Source: Cruorifilaria tuberocauda (Eukaryota; Nematoda; Chromadorea; Rhabditida; Onchocercidae). Taken from it: a stretch of 64,000 nucleotides of DNA. Below, one piece after another: positions 11,867-24,700 of this stretch (position 1 is the first letter of the stretch; every line of letters starts with the position of its first letter). The notes below the pieces were generated by a model. It worked only from the letters and a program-made list of their open reading frames with translations. It did not search any database and was not told the DNA's origin. The position numbers and the translations under genes are program-made. Location of the stretch: NCBI GenBank assembly GCA_013365365.1, contig JABVXU010000047.1, forward strand, positions 124,001 to 188,000, in the 5' to 3' direction.

Positions 11867-14777
11867 ATGGAAAAAAAATACTTTGGGAACTGTAAATTCT
11901 GTAGGGAAGTTGATGCAGATCAAAAGAAATTTGTTAAACGATTGCAAGAAGCAATTGCTATACCAAGTGTTTCCGGACAACCAGAACGACTTTTGCGCTT
12001 TACGTATGGTCCAGTGGCCAAAAATGGTATCACGATTATATTATCTGCAATATTCGGATCGCTATTTCTTGTTAGCAAAATTAAGTTGTAGTACTTAAAA
12101 TGTACAAGGTGCATTTTAGTATTTTAGTATTTACATTTTAGAAAATAATTCTCATTTGAATTTCAATGTTATATGGAAATCCAATACAATTCAGAACTTT
12201 AGAAACATCCGTCATTAACCATTACAGAGTACCATAATTTAAAATCACTGATGTTACAATGGAATGTTTGTCCTTTTTGGATAGCAAATCTGTAATGAAG
12301 TGATTAGTTTTCAGCAAATGGAAGAGCAGAATGGTAGCATTTCAGATCGAGAGATAAGTTTCAACGATTACTTCATATTAAATGGGAAGGAAACTGCACT
12401 GAGTAATATAGACATTCTAAGCCGTCATCATGGCGTTACTTCATGATTTCTGTGTCTTTCTTCGAATATAGAAAAAAGATATATAGAAGTGTTTTCAGGA
12501 TGGAAAATTTGGTCGTGGCTCAACCGACGACAAAGGGTCTGTAATTGCCTGGATAAATGTATTGGACACATTGCGTAAATGTGAAATTCCAGTACCAGTG
12601 AATAAAGGTGTAATTAGAGCACTTCTATAAAACTACTAAGCACTGAGTGCTATAAAATTTATTCATCAGATGTAGGAATACTGGTCGAAACTTTCTATGA
12701 TTTTTATAAATGGGCGGAGTACTTTGCGTGTTAAATATGCTGAAGTTTTTGTAAAAATAATAACAGTAGTTGTAATATTTAGAGATAATTATTAGATATG
12801 AATAATTATAATTCAGAGCACTACTTATGACATGTATATTGATTAGTATCTAATTTAAAGGGGTGAGTTCAGAATGATAATGAAAGTTTATATTTATCTG
12901 AGATATAAAGAAAAATTAGAGAAAGAAACATGCTACTTTTAAATATATATTACCACTGAAAAGGTAATGTTGAGCATTTGTGGAGCATTGCATTTACGCT
13001 TTATTATATGTTCCACTCATTTAAAGTTCTGTTTCGAAGCAATGGAAGAAAGTGGTTCACTAGGATTAGAAGAAATACTGAAGGAAAAAAAGAAACTTTT
13101 TTGAATGATATCGATTTCACTTGCATATCTGACAGTTATTGGCTTGGCAAAACTAAACCTTGCATTTCATACGGCTTAAGGTTATACAGTTTGATTTTTA
13201 GCATAAGAGAGTGTGGTATTAGAATCACCGCATATTTTATCAAACCTTTCTTTTGTATTAAGATCCTTATTTCTTCTCACTTATTTATGCATCTGCATCT
13301 GTCCTTTTCATAGATCTGATGAAAAAGTAACTACATTCTTTATCAACATTTCTTATTATTTCTCTCTTCAATTCATTATATATGTAGGGGTTTGTGCTAT
13401 TATTTCATCGAGATAACTGGTTGCAAGCAAGACTTACATAGCGGTGTATTCGGAGGCTCCATATAAGTTCATTTTTGATCTTCATTTAAATGTTATAGAC
13501 ATGTAGTCTGAAAGACCTTTTTTGTTCATATTTTAATTACATTTCTTATCAATTGAAAGAATATTCTCATTTATTACTATAAAGCAAAAGCTTTAATGAT
13601 TTTATTATTTTTGTAATACGAAATTGTTTTTGTTTTATAATACTATTTGTTCTAATTTAGATATGAGCCAATGTCAAATTTAGTTTGGGTTATGAGTCAA
13701 TTAACGGATGTGGACGGAAGTATTATGGTGGGTAGTATTATGGATCTAGTGGCTCCAGTAACAGAGGAGGAAAAGAAATTATACGAAACTCTCGATTTCG
13801 ATATGGTATGCGTATTCATTTCCACCGTATCATGAAGTTAATCTAATCAATTCATCATTATATAGAAGGAGTATTGTTCCGATATTGGTGCCACAAAATT
13901 ATTAAGTGATTCGAAAGAAAAGATATTGATGAGTCAATGGAGATATCCTACTCTTTCACTACATGTTATATTTCTTGACTGCAGATTTATATACGTATAA
14001 AGTTCAATCTATTATTTTTCGTTATTGTTATATTCATAATTATATAAGTTTCAAAATAATATTTCTGTTACCCTTTCTCTTATTGTCGCTGTTTCTGATT
14101 GTGATAATTCCAACATTTAAATGGCAGCACATAGGGTTACGCATTTTATGCACTTTTTTATCGCGATCTGTTCATTTAAGGGATCATCGGAGCATGTAGT
14201 GGAGAAGATGTGAATACAATCATTCCAGCGAAAGTAATGGGAAAGTTTAGCATTCGTCTCGTACCAAACATGGAGCCGGCGAAAGTTGACAGTCTTGTTA
14301 TACATTATTTGAATGAGTTATGCAAGACTAGAGGTTCTTCCAACCGCTTCGAGTAAATATTTTAATAATCATTAATAATCCTGCTTTTACAGTTGTTGTG
14401 CATAAAATTGATTTCAGGATAAAACCACGCAAGTCGGGTATTTACTGGTTATCTGATTTCAAGGACTCTCACTATCAATGTGCAGCTATGGCTATTCAGA
14501 AAGGTATTTTAATTTCCACTTACCAACGGACTGCAATACTGTCTTACAAGTAAAGTACCTTTTCAGTGTATGGAGTGGAATCGAATTATATTCGAGAAGG
14601 TGGTAGCATACCAGTGACTATAACATTTCAAAAATTAACCGGAAGTAGCGTGCTCTTATTGCCTATCGGATCATTTGATGATATGGTTCATTCACAGAAC
14701 GAAAAATAAATTTAGTAAATTATATCGAAGGCACCAAATTGTTGGGAGCTCATGTCCTTGAACTGGGCAAACTCTGA
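11867..14777 (+). pseudogene. Decayed cytosolic non-specific dipeptidase (M20, CNDP2-like)
   Basis: Intact relatives are two-zinc cytosolic dipeptidases of about 475 residues. Exons with strong family similarity appear in order: about 11902-12030 (DQKKFVKRLQEAIAIPSVSG), 12499-12607 (GRGSTDDKG), about 13021-13180 (EAMEESGS, then ISDSYWLGKTKPC), 13388-13462 (DLHSGVFGG), 13661-13805, 13866-13964 (WRYPTLSLH), 14181-14352 (GKFSIRLVPNM), 14418-14503 and 14577-14777 ([15 protein letters not shown]). It is broken in several ways. The reading frame shifts after QPE near 11985. The exon with the zinc-binding YGHLDVQPA block is absent. One base is missing at the A run 13085-13091, and another at 14702-14706, giving a premature TAA. 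The donor after 13462 is AT instead of GT, and the junction 13964/14181 is out of phase. The retained introns show it was not a retrocopy. Confidence 0.85.
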
Positions 14778-16822
14778 GGAAGTAATTTCCTTACGAAGAG
14801 GCTGATCCCATTGTATACAAGTTTTCCATATCAAAGAGTTCGTGTTGATGCTTTTTCTGTTGGGAATGATTTGTTCTTTTCGAATATAAAATTTGAATCT
14901 AATATATACTGTTATATTCCAGATTTGTCTATTCTTTTTTTAATTTAAATTTGATATGTATTTTAGATTTGATTGTCGTGCATATCACTAGTATATCATT
15001 TTATTTATGATTAATAAAATAAATGTAGGATATTTTCAGCAATTCACAAATATCATCTATAGGCGTTTTGTAAGATATATCGTTACAAATTCCGTAGTGA
15101 ACAGTTGACTGCACCACTTATTTAAGGTGATAAAATGATCGTAATGGAAAACGTGAAATGAGGACTGTTTAGTGATTTATTTCGCTGTTATAGTGATAAG
15201 GATTTTCTTGTTTATGATTTGCTTTTTCCGCTTCTCCATCCGAATGTCTTTAATGTTTGCTTTTGCTTTGCCTTCCATCTATCTCCCTTAAATGAACTTC
15301 TTCCTCAGTCAAGTGTTGGAACGAAAAAGGAACGCTCCAACAGTAAGCCACACTGATTTTCGGCAGCTCTTGAAATGAAATGACCGAATCACTTCGACAC
15401 TTTCAATCCTCAGGATCATTTGCATACTTGTGTACATTTGGAGTCAACTGCATAAAAAATTTGAAATTTTCTGAAGTGAAAAGGTGTTTTTTGATCTATA
15501 AACATGCAAATTTGAGCCACTTCGTTATTTTGTGATAAAAATATCCCCAAAATGGTTTTTTTTATAAAACACAGCACTAACTTTAGCGTCTCGTTTTCAC
15601 ATTTATTATTGGGTAATACTTCCACAATCTCAAAAATTCCTAAATATTTCGCAATTATTGTCATTTTTCGTTTCGGAGTATGCAGTTATGCTTGGGTGCC
15701 TAATTGAAAATTTGATCAGTTACTCTGATACAAGTTGTCTTTGGCTGATTAACTCTAAAAAACAGATAAACCTCTTGTTATCCTCAATTTGTGAAATTAA
15801 TAAGTTTATAAGAAAGATTTAGCAAGTTATTTTGTTTTTTCAACTAAAACTTTTCGTAGGCTTTTCTCTTGTGCTCCAAATCCAGCGTACAAAAACAGTT
15901 GATGTACATAATTTTGTGAGAGTGAAACGTCAAGCAATGTCGTATGGGAGAGCGGGAACACAGGACTCGACGGAACAACAGAAGGAAAAGGCTCCCCATA
16001 TATGACAGAAGACTGATTTGCAATGCGGTGCACATATTTTTTGGATTTAATCGGTCGAAAATTGAAACGAACAGGTCAAGTGGAGGATGTCTGGCAAAAG
16101 CACTGATAATTTGTTATTGGAAGTTAGAACAGCTATTAAACGTTTGTGTGCCACTCTTTAAATATAATGACTGAAATCTTGTAGACGTTCATCTTCAAGG
16201 AACTTTTTTCTATATTTTTTTTTACAACAGAAAGTACTGGGTATGAAGTTGGAAAAACATAACAAAGGTCAAGCGTTTGAGGAAAGGATGATTCAGAAAA
16301 ATCAGTTATGAATTCCGATCGTTTCTAAGCGGTGGTACACAAAAAAGAATAACGAACTTGATTGATGATAGGATAGGTATTTTCGCAACGAACCGTTGGG
16401 TTAAGCTACATTCGTGCTTACATCTTTGATGAAACGACAGGAAGTACGTAGCATTGGTTGGTAGATAGGTTGCAGAGTCATATAATATCTTGATCCGTAA
16501 GCAATTTTGAGAGGTTAAAATAGAAGTTTTCGAGAAGTTATAAGACAAATTTAATACTTAATATATCAAAAACTAGTAGTACTTTGAATATTTAGAAGAA
16601 ACGTAGAGTGTCCGTATTCCGTACTATTTTGAAATTGCCGTTTCTCTGTTGTAGTATTTACACTGATAACTCCTATTTTTCATTGGGAGTGCATATGGAT
16701 AACTTATTCAAAGTAGATGAGAAGAATGTCAAAAATGAGAGTCGAGTAGGATGGTAACGCTTCGTGACAAAAGAAGATTGAAATGATAATTTGACGAAAG
16801 TTTTTTTTTGTTTGAACTTTAA
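14778..16822. other. Intergenic stretch upstream of DDX20
   Basis: No exon-like structure or recognisable protein was found on either strand. Short ORFs near 15416-16548 overlap one another and lack family resemblance. Confidence 0.5.
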
Positions 16823-16833
16823 ATGTATGGAAG

Positions 16834-16839
16834 TTTCAG
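16834..16839 (+). promoter_or_regulatory. Probable spliced-leader acceptor for DDX20
   Basis: TTTCAG ends 7 bases before the ATG at 16847. An in-frame ATG at 16823 lies upstream of this site. If the leader is added here, that first ATG is removed and translation starts at 16847, which is why I chose the later start. Confidence 0.55.
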
Positions 16840-16846
16840 TCTTGCT

Positions 16847-19800
16847 ATGGATGTAATAGTACGAACAATGGATGTCGAGGCGAATGTGGCCGACTTCAAT
16901 TCATTAATGCTTAGCCGAACTTCTTTGGACGCATTAACTAAAGCAGGTTTCATCAAGCCATCCCCTGTACAAGCTCAAGCAATCCCTTCTGGCATGGTTG
17001 GACTTGGTAGTTCATTTTGCTTGCAGAATTTCATAATAATAATTTATTATGTACTTGCAAGAAGTTCTTAGAACTTCCACCTTTTCTACTTCAAAATGTG
17101 TCTGAGATCTAATCATGGCATACTACAGATTTGCTGGTGCAAGCAAAATCCGGAACTGGAAAAACGATGGTTTTTTCCTTGTTGGCTATAGAGAACTTGA
17201 ATGCACAGTTTGGGCGTCCACAAGTGTTAATCGTAGCTCCAACTCGTGAAATTGCTGCTCAGATAGTATCTTATATCGAAATGCTTGCTCCTCCTGTAAT
17301 CCACGTGGGGTAATTTTTTTAGATAATTTAAATGCTTTTTTGACTTATCAGTTATGCATAATTTAGTGGGTTATTAGGATGTTTGTTGGTGGAAATGAGA
17401 AGGGTGTTGCGGATGATGTTCAAAAACTCAAAAAAAGTATTCATATTGTTGTCGGAACAGCGGGCCGCCTCTGTCATCTTGTTCGTATTAACGCGCTGCG
17501 GCTGACGTATGTACGGCTGTTTGTTCTGGATGAAGCTGATAAACTTATGGAAGATAGTTTTCAGAAAGAAATCAAGTTAGTTTGTTAATCTTGATTGATG
17601 TTGTCATGAAATTGCAACAGGAATACTGACTGATATCATTTTAGGTTTCCAGTTACTAGAAAACTTTTATCAATTTTTTTATATACAGATTAAAAATCGA
17701 GAAAAGTATAGGCATTTCTTTTTTATCTTTTGGTTATTAAGTTTGATTTCATTTAGTTACCTCTTCTCAGCACTGTCACCGGAAAAGCAAGTAGCTGTAT
17801 TCTCAGCTACATATCCATATCGACTGGACGCAACTCTTATGCGCTACATGAGAGGTTTATTTAGTTTTTATTTCCCCTGCCAGTATGACCGGTCGCTCGA
17901 TATCATCAGTGCATGGTATGTGGTGTGACGGCATGACCGCTTTTCAAATATGATCCTAATTCTTTCCCTGAATGCTGCGGTTAGCATTCACTCACTGAGT
18001 GAGCGCTCACTGATTAAGCAGTGTTCCAAAAACGTTATTTTGACTAGCTCCTTAAAAATATTTAGGTTTTCCGACTTGGAATACTTTATTACGCTCCTAT
18101 TGTAACTTACTATCATTTGTCCCATGTTATGTCTTCCAAATCGAATGTTGGAAAAAATTTTTACTTTTTTGTGGGAATTCAGTTTTTCATTTTTCAATAT
18201 ATTTGTAAATTTCCATTCATTTTTTGTCGGCATTTTTTGTTCAGATTATTTGTGTCATGATAACTGTTCTTCAGATATACATTTGGTGCGTGTAGATAGT
18301 GATGTACAATTATTTGGTATCAAACAATATGTCATTGTTATCCGCAGAGGAACTAGGAAAATGAATATTCTGTTACGCTTGCTGCGTCGCCTTCGTTATG
18401 GCCAGTGTATCGTCTTCGTCAACGATCATAAAAAATGAGTTTTACATTGTATTCGTAGCTTTGAAAGGATTATAAGTAATACAGTTAATGCACTGTTGAA
18501 AAATATCATTTAAAAAGAATGAGACTCAGTACACTGAAATTTCATTTCAGATGTGACGATCTTTGTACAGATTTACAGCAGGCAGGATTTGGTGCGATTC
18601 GCATTTCTGGCGACATGCCACAGTCTGATCGTACAAAAGCGATACGACTACTCAAAAACTGCATGGTTAAATTACTCGTCTCAACAGATCTTGTAAGTTT
18701 GTGAAATTGCCGAATATTTTCAGACTTTTTTTTTACGCAATTTTTTTTCTCGTTTTGTCATCGCGCAACACCTTTCATTTTCTTGCAGTTGTGCTCTCTA
18801 TTTATAGGACATTTTTCATAATTGAAAACTTTTTTCTTTTAATTAATATTTTAGATAGCACGAGGAATTGACGCTCCGGGTGTCAATATTGTGGTCAATT
18901 ATGGAAGTCCACTTATGTTGGGCACCTATTTGCATAGAATTGGGCGAGCTGGACGTTTTGGTATTGTCAAGTTTATAATTCCGAAGAATAATGCTTCAGT
19001 TTAATGCAGTTTGCTGAAAATGAATATGCTAAATATTTATATTCTTCAGGTACACAAGGTGCTGCATTCACAATTATAAATAGTGATAAAGAATTGAAAC
19101 TGTTCAGTGATTTTATTTCCGAGGGAAAACTTCGAACTAAACTGTTGCGAGTAGAAGAAGATTGGCCTGACAATCTCATCTACGACAATGAATTTTTCAA
19201 CGGTTCTGAAGACTTCCGTGTAGGTATTCAATATACTGGTACAGTTTCATGATGAAAATGATTCTACTGCTCCACTTTATAAAATGTTGTCCAAACGGTT
19301 TGTGAAGACCTAAGTTCATCTTTGGAAGTTGGAAGTTACCTTTGCGTCATTATTGGTTAATGTAACTAGTGTTAAATGCTGTTTGCAGCAATTTTCTTTC
19401 AGCCTTATACAGTAAGGGATTGGCTTAATCAAAAAATCTACAATCATGAGGAGGATGTAGAAAATGCACACGAATTCCTGCAGATTGCTTCAAACAATGT
19501 ATCTGGATATGGAGAAGAAATATCTGAATTTTATGAGGACAGGATTACGTTACGTCAGAAATCAAAGAAGTATGTATATTCGATCCAAGATCTTTACAAC
19601 ATCTATAGAAATATGGAGAACAGTGAAATCCCTGATACACTATTGAGAAAGTTGGTTACGTTGAAGGTCCGTTTATTTTACCTATTTCTTATTTACTCAT
19701 TCATTTGTAGATTTCAGTCTGGCAATAATTGTATTGATTCAAGCTAATTGCAAAAGTTTCGTAACATAAAGCTGTTGTGTTTTGCCAGTAATAACCTTAA

Positions 19801-21739
19801 AATCTTAAAGAAGAGGATGAATCACGAGATATGACAGCTGGTTAAATGAATCACAGTTTGTGAACGCTTCGCTGACCATAAAACTTCTTGCAGATACTAT
19901 CACCGTATGACTTGGACTTAATGCAAAAAAATACTTTGATGACATTACGCATGAGCACCATAAATAAAAGCAACCAGGACATAAAAGTTCCTAATCACGA
20001 GAAACTTTGCCCGGTAAACGAAGCAGGTTTCACGATAGATACGCACAACAACATGCTAAGACATTATGTGCAATGTAAGAAGAGAATGTATTTGAGAAAT
20101 CAGATTCTTGCTGTTCGAAATACTTTCTCTGATGAGGAATGGTTACGTTATGCACAGCTTCATTTCGGTTCAACGGTACAATATGATCCATTTTCGTTTC
20201 ATGAAGTAAGTTAATTCATCATGTTACTATAGATCCATTAAATGTTGTTATTCATTTAGGGAAAGAAAGTAGGGGAACTATGCATGGTTTGGTAACGAAT
20301 TATTTGGTATTCCTAATTTTACGGAACTTGGATTTATGAATTTTGATCGATTACTTTTGAAAAATTGTCTGAAATATGAGTCCAATTCAGTAAATCCAAA
20401 ACGTTACTTCATTATCAAAGCACGAATCATAACGTAAGACTGAATACACCGTATATTCAGATTGAATTTCTCGGATTTAATGAGTTAGTTTTATTGGATA
20501 CTCGTTTTTCCGAAAACTACTTTCCAGATAACATCGAGAAAAGTCTTCTGTATGGAATTCTGATTTTTTAATTTATTGAGTAGGATTCAGCTTCAGTATA
20601 TTAAATTTCATTAATTTTTTCGAAATCTTGGCTTATAAAGTCTGGTAGACAGTATCGTTGCTGTTTTCCTTCGAAATTTTTGTTTTTGAATCAAAGATTT
20701 TGTATGATAGCATGTACTTATTGGAGGTGTGGGAGTTAATAATCCCACAGAAATTCGGTTTCTATTGACATATTTATATATGTGTATTTTCCAAGGTCAT
20801 TTATCTCTTTTGTCCTTATTATTGTGAAAAAAGCTTTTGGTGTGTTATTAATCGAATAATCTGGATTTATGGGTGATTTGCTTTATTTTATAGAGATCTC
20901 CATTTGTTCTATCAGGCAAGATATTTATGAGGAAATCCAGCATGACAGAAACTCCTGGTTTGGAGGAATTAAATCCAGAGCTGGGCATGATACTTAGAGG
21001 AAAAAAGGTTTTAATTTCACTTTTTTTTCGCTATTCATAGTTCGTTTTATTCTTTCTTTTTTCGGTGCCATATTCAGAAGTAGAATAAAACTTAGTGATT
21101 AAAATTATAAGTGATAGGAAGTTCAAAGAAACTACCGTTACTGATGTCGGTCTGTATATTTTATGTGTAAGACTAGTTTCAAATTTAAATGAATTAGAAG
21201 CATTTAGAATGATACAATATGCGAAACCTCCGAAGAATTGAGAATGAAACTTGCTAAAGTCAAATCAGAATTCACTCACGAATTGGTTTTGAGACTGGGT
21301 AAGATGAAAGAATGTGTGACAGCAATGGAAGTACCAGAGATGTGAGCATTTTGGCATTTTGTGTCATTCTAAACGGATTTTTTTTGCACCAACAGCTCAC
21401 TTGAATAGATTTGTAGAAGTGTGGAAAGTTTTAAGCGTGTAATCTATGGTCTTATTCCAGTTTTAGTCGAGATCCATGCAGAAATTATTCTTGTATGAAT
21501 AGCGCTCTCGTTGTTTTAGGCATTCCATGGAAACTCAAACTGAAAGTAAGAGAAAACTGCCTGAAACGAGAAGTATTCAAGGAAATGGACTGTCATTTAA
21601 TTCACAGAGCAGCATTGGTTGTCTAAATAATTATCATTATTTCCGGAAATATATGGAAAGAGAAATGAATCAGTATATACGATATATAAAATATCTGCGC
21701 GAATTCAAGTTTTTAAAAGCAGTCAGGGAACCGTATTGA
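16847..21739 (+). CDS. DDX20: DEAD-box RNA helicase DDX20/Gemin3 (mel-46 type)
   Basis: Gemin3 is the helicase of the SMN complex that assembles Sm cores on spliceosomal snRNAs. Fourteen exons: 16847-17006, 17129-17309, 17378-17575, 17757-17854, 18275-18434, 18551-18692, 18855-18960, 19050-19219, 19403-19666, 19894-20205, 20273-20433, 20896-21007, 21208-21341, 21520-21739. They encode about 805 residues (human 824). Motifs seen: [15 protein letters not shown] with the Walker A at 59-66, PTREIA, DEAD at 165-168, SAT at 196-198, STDLIARGID and [10 protein letters not shown] at 340-349. [14 protein letters not shown] and SATYP are typical of Gemin3. The long C-terminal half is poorly conserved. 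It ends in a Tyr and Arg-rich tail ([20 protein letters not shown]), as in relatives. One oddity: after 18434 the expected GT donor reads ATGAGT. The acceptors at 20272 and 20895 are unusual and were chosen by phase. Confidence 0.9.
17969..18010. repeat. Cluster of three adjoining palindromes in a DDX20 intron
   Basis: TGAATGCT (17969-17976) pairs with AGCATTCA (17983-17990) across six bases. CACTCA-C-TGAGTG occupies 17989-18001. The perfect palindrome GTGAGCGCTCAC occupies 17999-18010. All three are packed into 42 bases of the intron 17855-18274. Confidence 0.75.
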
Positions 21740-24700
21740 GATCCTGTTATTTGTCATGCTTTCAATTTTATTTATTTTTTATAAGTATGGCTTATAAGTT
21801 TTATAGGTGTTTGAATTAATGTCTGCATGGTAATATGATACAGATGTTTGGGAATATTATTTACATGGATTCTTGGAGATGACTGGAGAGAAAACAGACA
21901 TTTTCAACTTTTCAACTTTGTCAAAGTAGATACTACTAAAAATTGTTATAAGCGTTTATGTTACAAATCAAGTTTTCAGTATAAATTTCAAGCTGTTTAT
22001 CTTGAAAATCAAATTTATAGGGTAAATGTGCCTCAACTTTTTTTTATCTCATTTTAAATCTTGAAAGATCTCTTGTATTTCTGACTTCAGTACGCTGGTT
22101 TTTGAAAGTTTCATTGTTGCTTATCTATAAATAATTGTATCAGAATCTTTGTGAACCTTTTCTGAGTGCCGAATTGCTAAAGCCGACTACTCAGTTTCAA
22201 AATTATGTGTAGTATTATCAGTTGTTTCTTTAACCATGGCTAAGGTGAATCAACAGAAGTTACGAAAAGTAAGAAACTGCCATAAGTTTAGATAACATAA
22301 ATTAACAATTAACGTTTGTTGTTTTGCGGAGGTATTCTTCAAAAGACAGTATATTTTAGTTATCACTGAAGTATACTGTCTTTTCAAAAACCGCTGTCCC
22401 AAATTTTTTAGAACAAAGATAAATGATTTTTAAAGTCCTCATATCATTGACGAGTGTTTTGTAAGGCGGGCTATGTCGTTATTAGTAATAAGGTTTCACA
22501 GATGTTAGTGCTTGATCTACTTGTTCGATTGCTTTACAACATTGATTTCAGGCATGTTTTTACATTTTAATTCATTCTTTCGTTTTTCAAAAATTTGAAT
22601 TTTTATTATTCATTATTGCGCAAATTGGTAGAATTTTTCATTGTATTTATTATTATTATTTGTTGATTTTTGTTTTTTCGGTTAATACGTGTTACGTTTG
22701 TTTTTTGTTCTTTTCAGGAGAGCTTTTCTTAACAATGCTCTCTATTGTATGTTCACGTTGTTTTTGTTTTAACTTTTCTTCCCTTATCGCTTGTTAATTT
22801 TTTGTTGTTAATCATTTTAGAAAATCCGGTTTTCTTTACTGTTACGAGTGAAATAATTTTTTTTCTGCTGTTTATTTGTACTTATTAAAATAAAGTTATT
22901 TTGTTCGGTTGTTAATTCACATATTTACACGATATTTATATCTTTGGAATTTCAAGCTTATGCATGAAGTTTCAAGTGAATTCATCTATTCCAAATACAT
23001 GCAAGAAAAATTCTCGAAACATCTTTTCAAGATGCGCAGCGAACAATCGTGATTTTATCAATCAGTAAATAGAGAAGGAAGAAATACTGCTTTGGAATTT
23101 CGGAAAATGTAGCATTCCATCGCTATCTTTTTGAAATTTATGTTATTTTTGACGAACTTGAACCTTTACTGGTCGTTTACTTCGTTAAAAGCCACAATAA
23201 ATTGTTTGAAATAAACATTCCCCGATAATTTGGAATGACAGGATTTAACGAAGTGCTCATGCCTTAACTTTCATATTATTTTGAAATGCCTGGATCGATC
23301 AAGGGGATGAGAAAAAATGATACCTGAAGAGACATATGGAAAAGATCTTGCAAGTGAACTATATTTAGTTCAGTGCTTTGAACAGAAATAATGATTCTTT
23401 ATTTAAAAAAAGGATTTCTAGTCGCCAATTTCTGGAGAACAATTAAAACGAAGTTTTCAGTGTCTATGATTTGCTCTAATTTCTCAGTGTATCTATTTGA
23501 ATGATTGCTTAAAAGTTTATATTGTAAGTTATTATAATAAAATTACCACTCCTATTGCATCATGTGTCAATTTTACGTGTTATTGATTCGAGAAGAAATT
23601 ATTATTTCTGATTAGCTAAAAAATGCAGCCATGCAGCCGAAGTGCTCCACATGAAATGCATTGGAATGCATAAGTATTTGAAAAAAGAATTACAGTACGA
23701 ATGTATACATATTGCAAATGATAAGTCAGAAGAATAGTTAGGTGTATCATTGGAAGTAATTGATTAATTTCCATCTAAACTGTGTTTCTTCGCAACTCTT
23801 TTATCGAATTTTGAACAATGTAAACAAATCACAATATTCATTTAGCGACAGTTACTTCACTTGTAAGATAGCAAAATAAATTATCTGGAAGAACGTTGTT
23901 ATATAATAAATATCAATTTTGAAAGCATCAGACTGTTCATTAGTTATCATCAAAAAGTTCGACGAAAATTTCAAATATGGTGTTACATTTATTCTTTGAT
24001 CACTTCGTGAATTATACTCTTCAGGAGAACGATTTTAGTATTATGCTACTTCTCTTTTGAGGTGAAAAGTTAGTCTTTCGAATTATGCCTCAGATATATT
24101 CTATCTAGTGAACATTGATCAAACCCACATATTTAACAGAATCGATGCCCAAAGGACTTAACTTGATCGATTAAACTGCTAACGAGATAGGGCTGTAGTA
24201 TGGTCTTGTTGCTCTTTCAAAGATTATCAAAATAAAATTAGAAGAAGCCCTCAATAGTTTCTGGCATATTTCATATGAATTTCTCGCTTTTCCACAAATC
24301 ATCCATATCGTACACGTCATTAAGTTCTATTCATTCAATGTCCAACATTAGATGCATTAAAACACCAATCTAATCTGTCTAGCTAAGGGTATATCACATC
24401 TTTCTGCTGGAAAGAGTTATTTCAAATTTTATTGCAAATTTTAATACGAATAGTTGAGTTGGTTTTAAAAATCCATGGAAAATGAAGGATGCTGAAAAAT
24501 CCTAGGCTTTTACATGTTAATCATCTGATTATTTTGATTGAGCAGTGTCGCTTACTATTCGCTCTCCTCTTAAATTCACCATCGCTTTCTCACTCCCACT
24601 CAGTTTTGTTGACTTTTCCTTCTTTCACCTTCTCCCCCTTGCTTTACGGATTCCGACGCTCCTTTGTAAAACGTCAACTATCATTTGTCACCTGAATTTA

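Noticed and set aside
12978..13313. 111-codon ORF as a separate gene
   Set aside because: Its first half is read in the wrong frame across the M20 exon; only its middle part matches dipeptidases. It belongs to the relic.
20262..20272. TTTAG acceptor one step upstream for a DDX20 exon
   Set aside because: It puts an in-frame TAG before the conserved-looking frame; the acceptor ending at 20272 restores phase on both sides.
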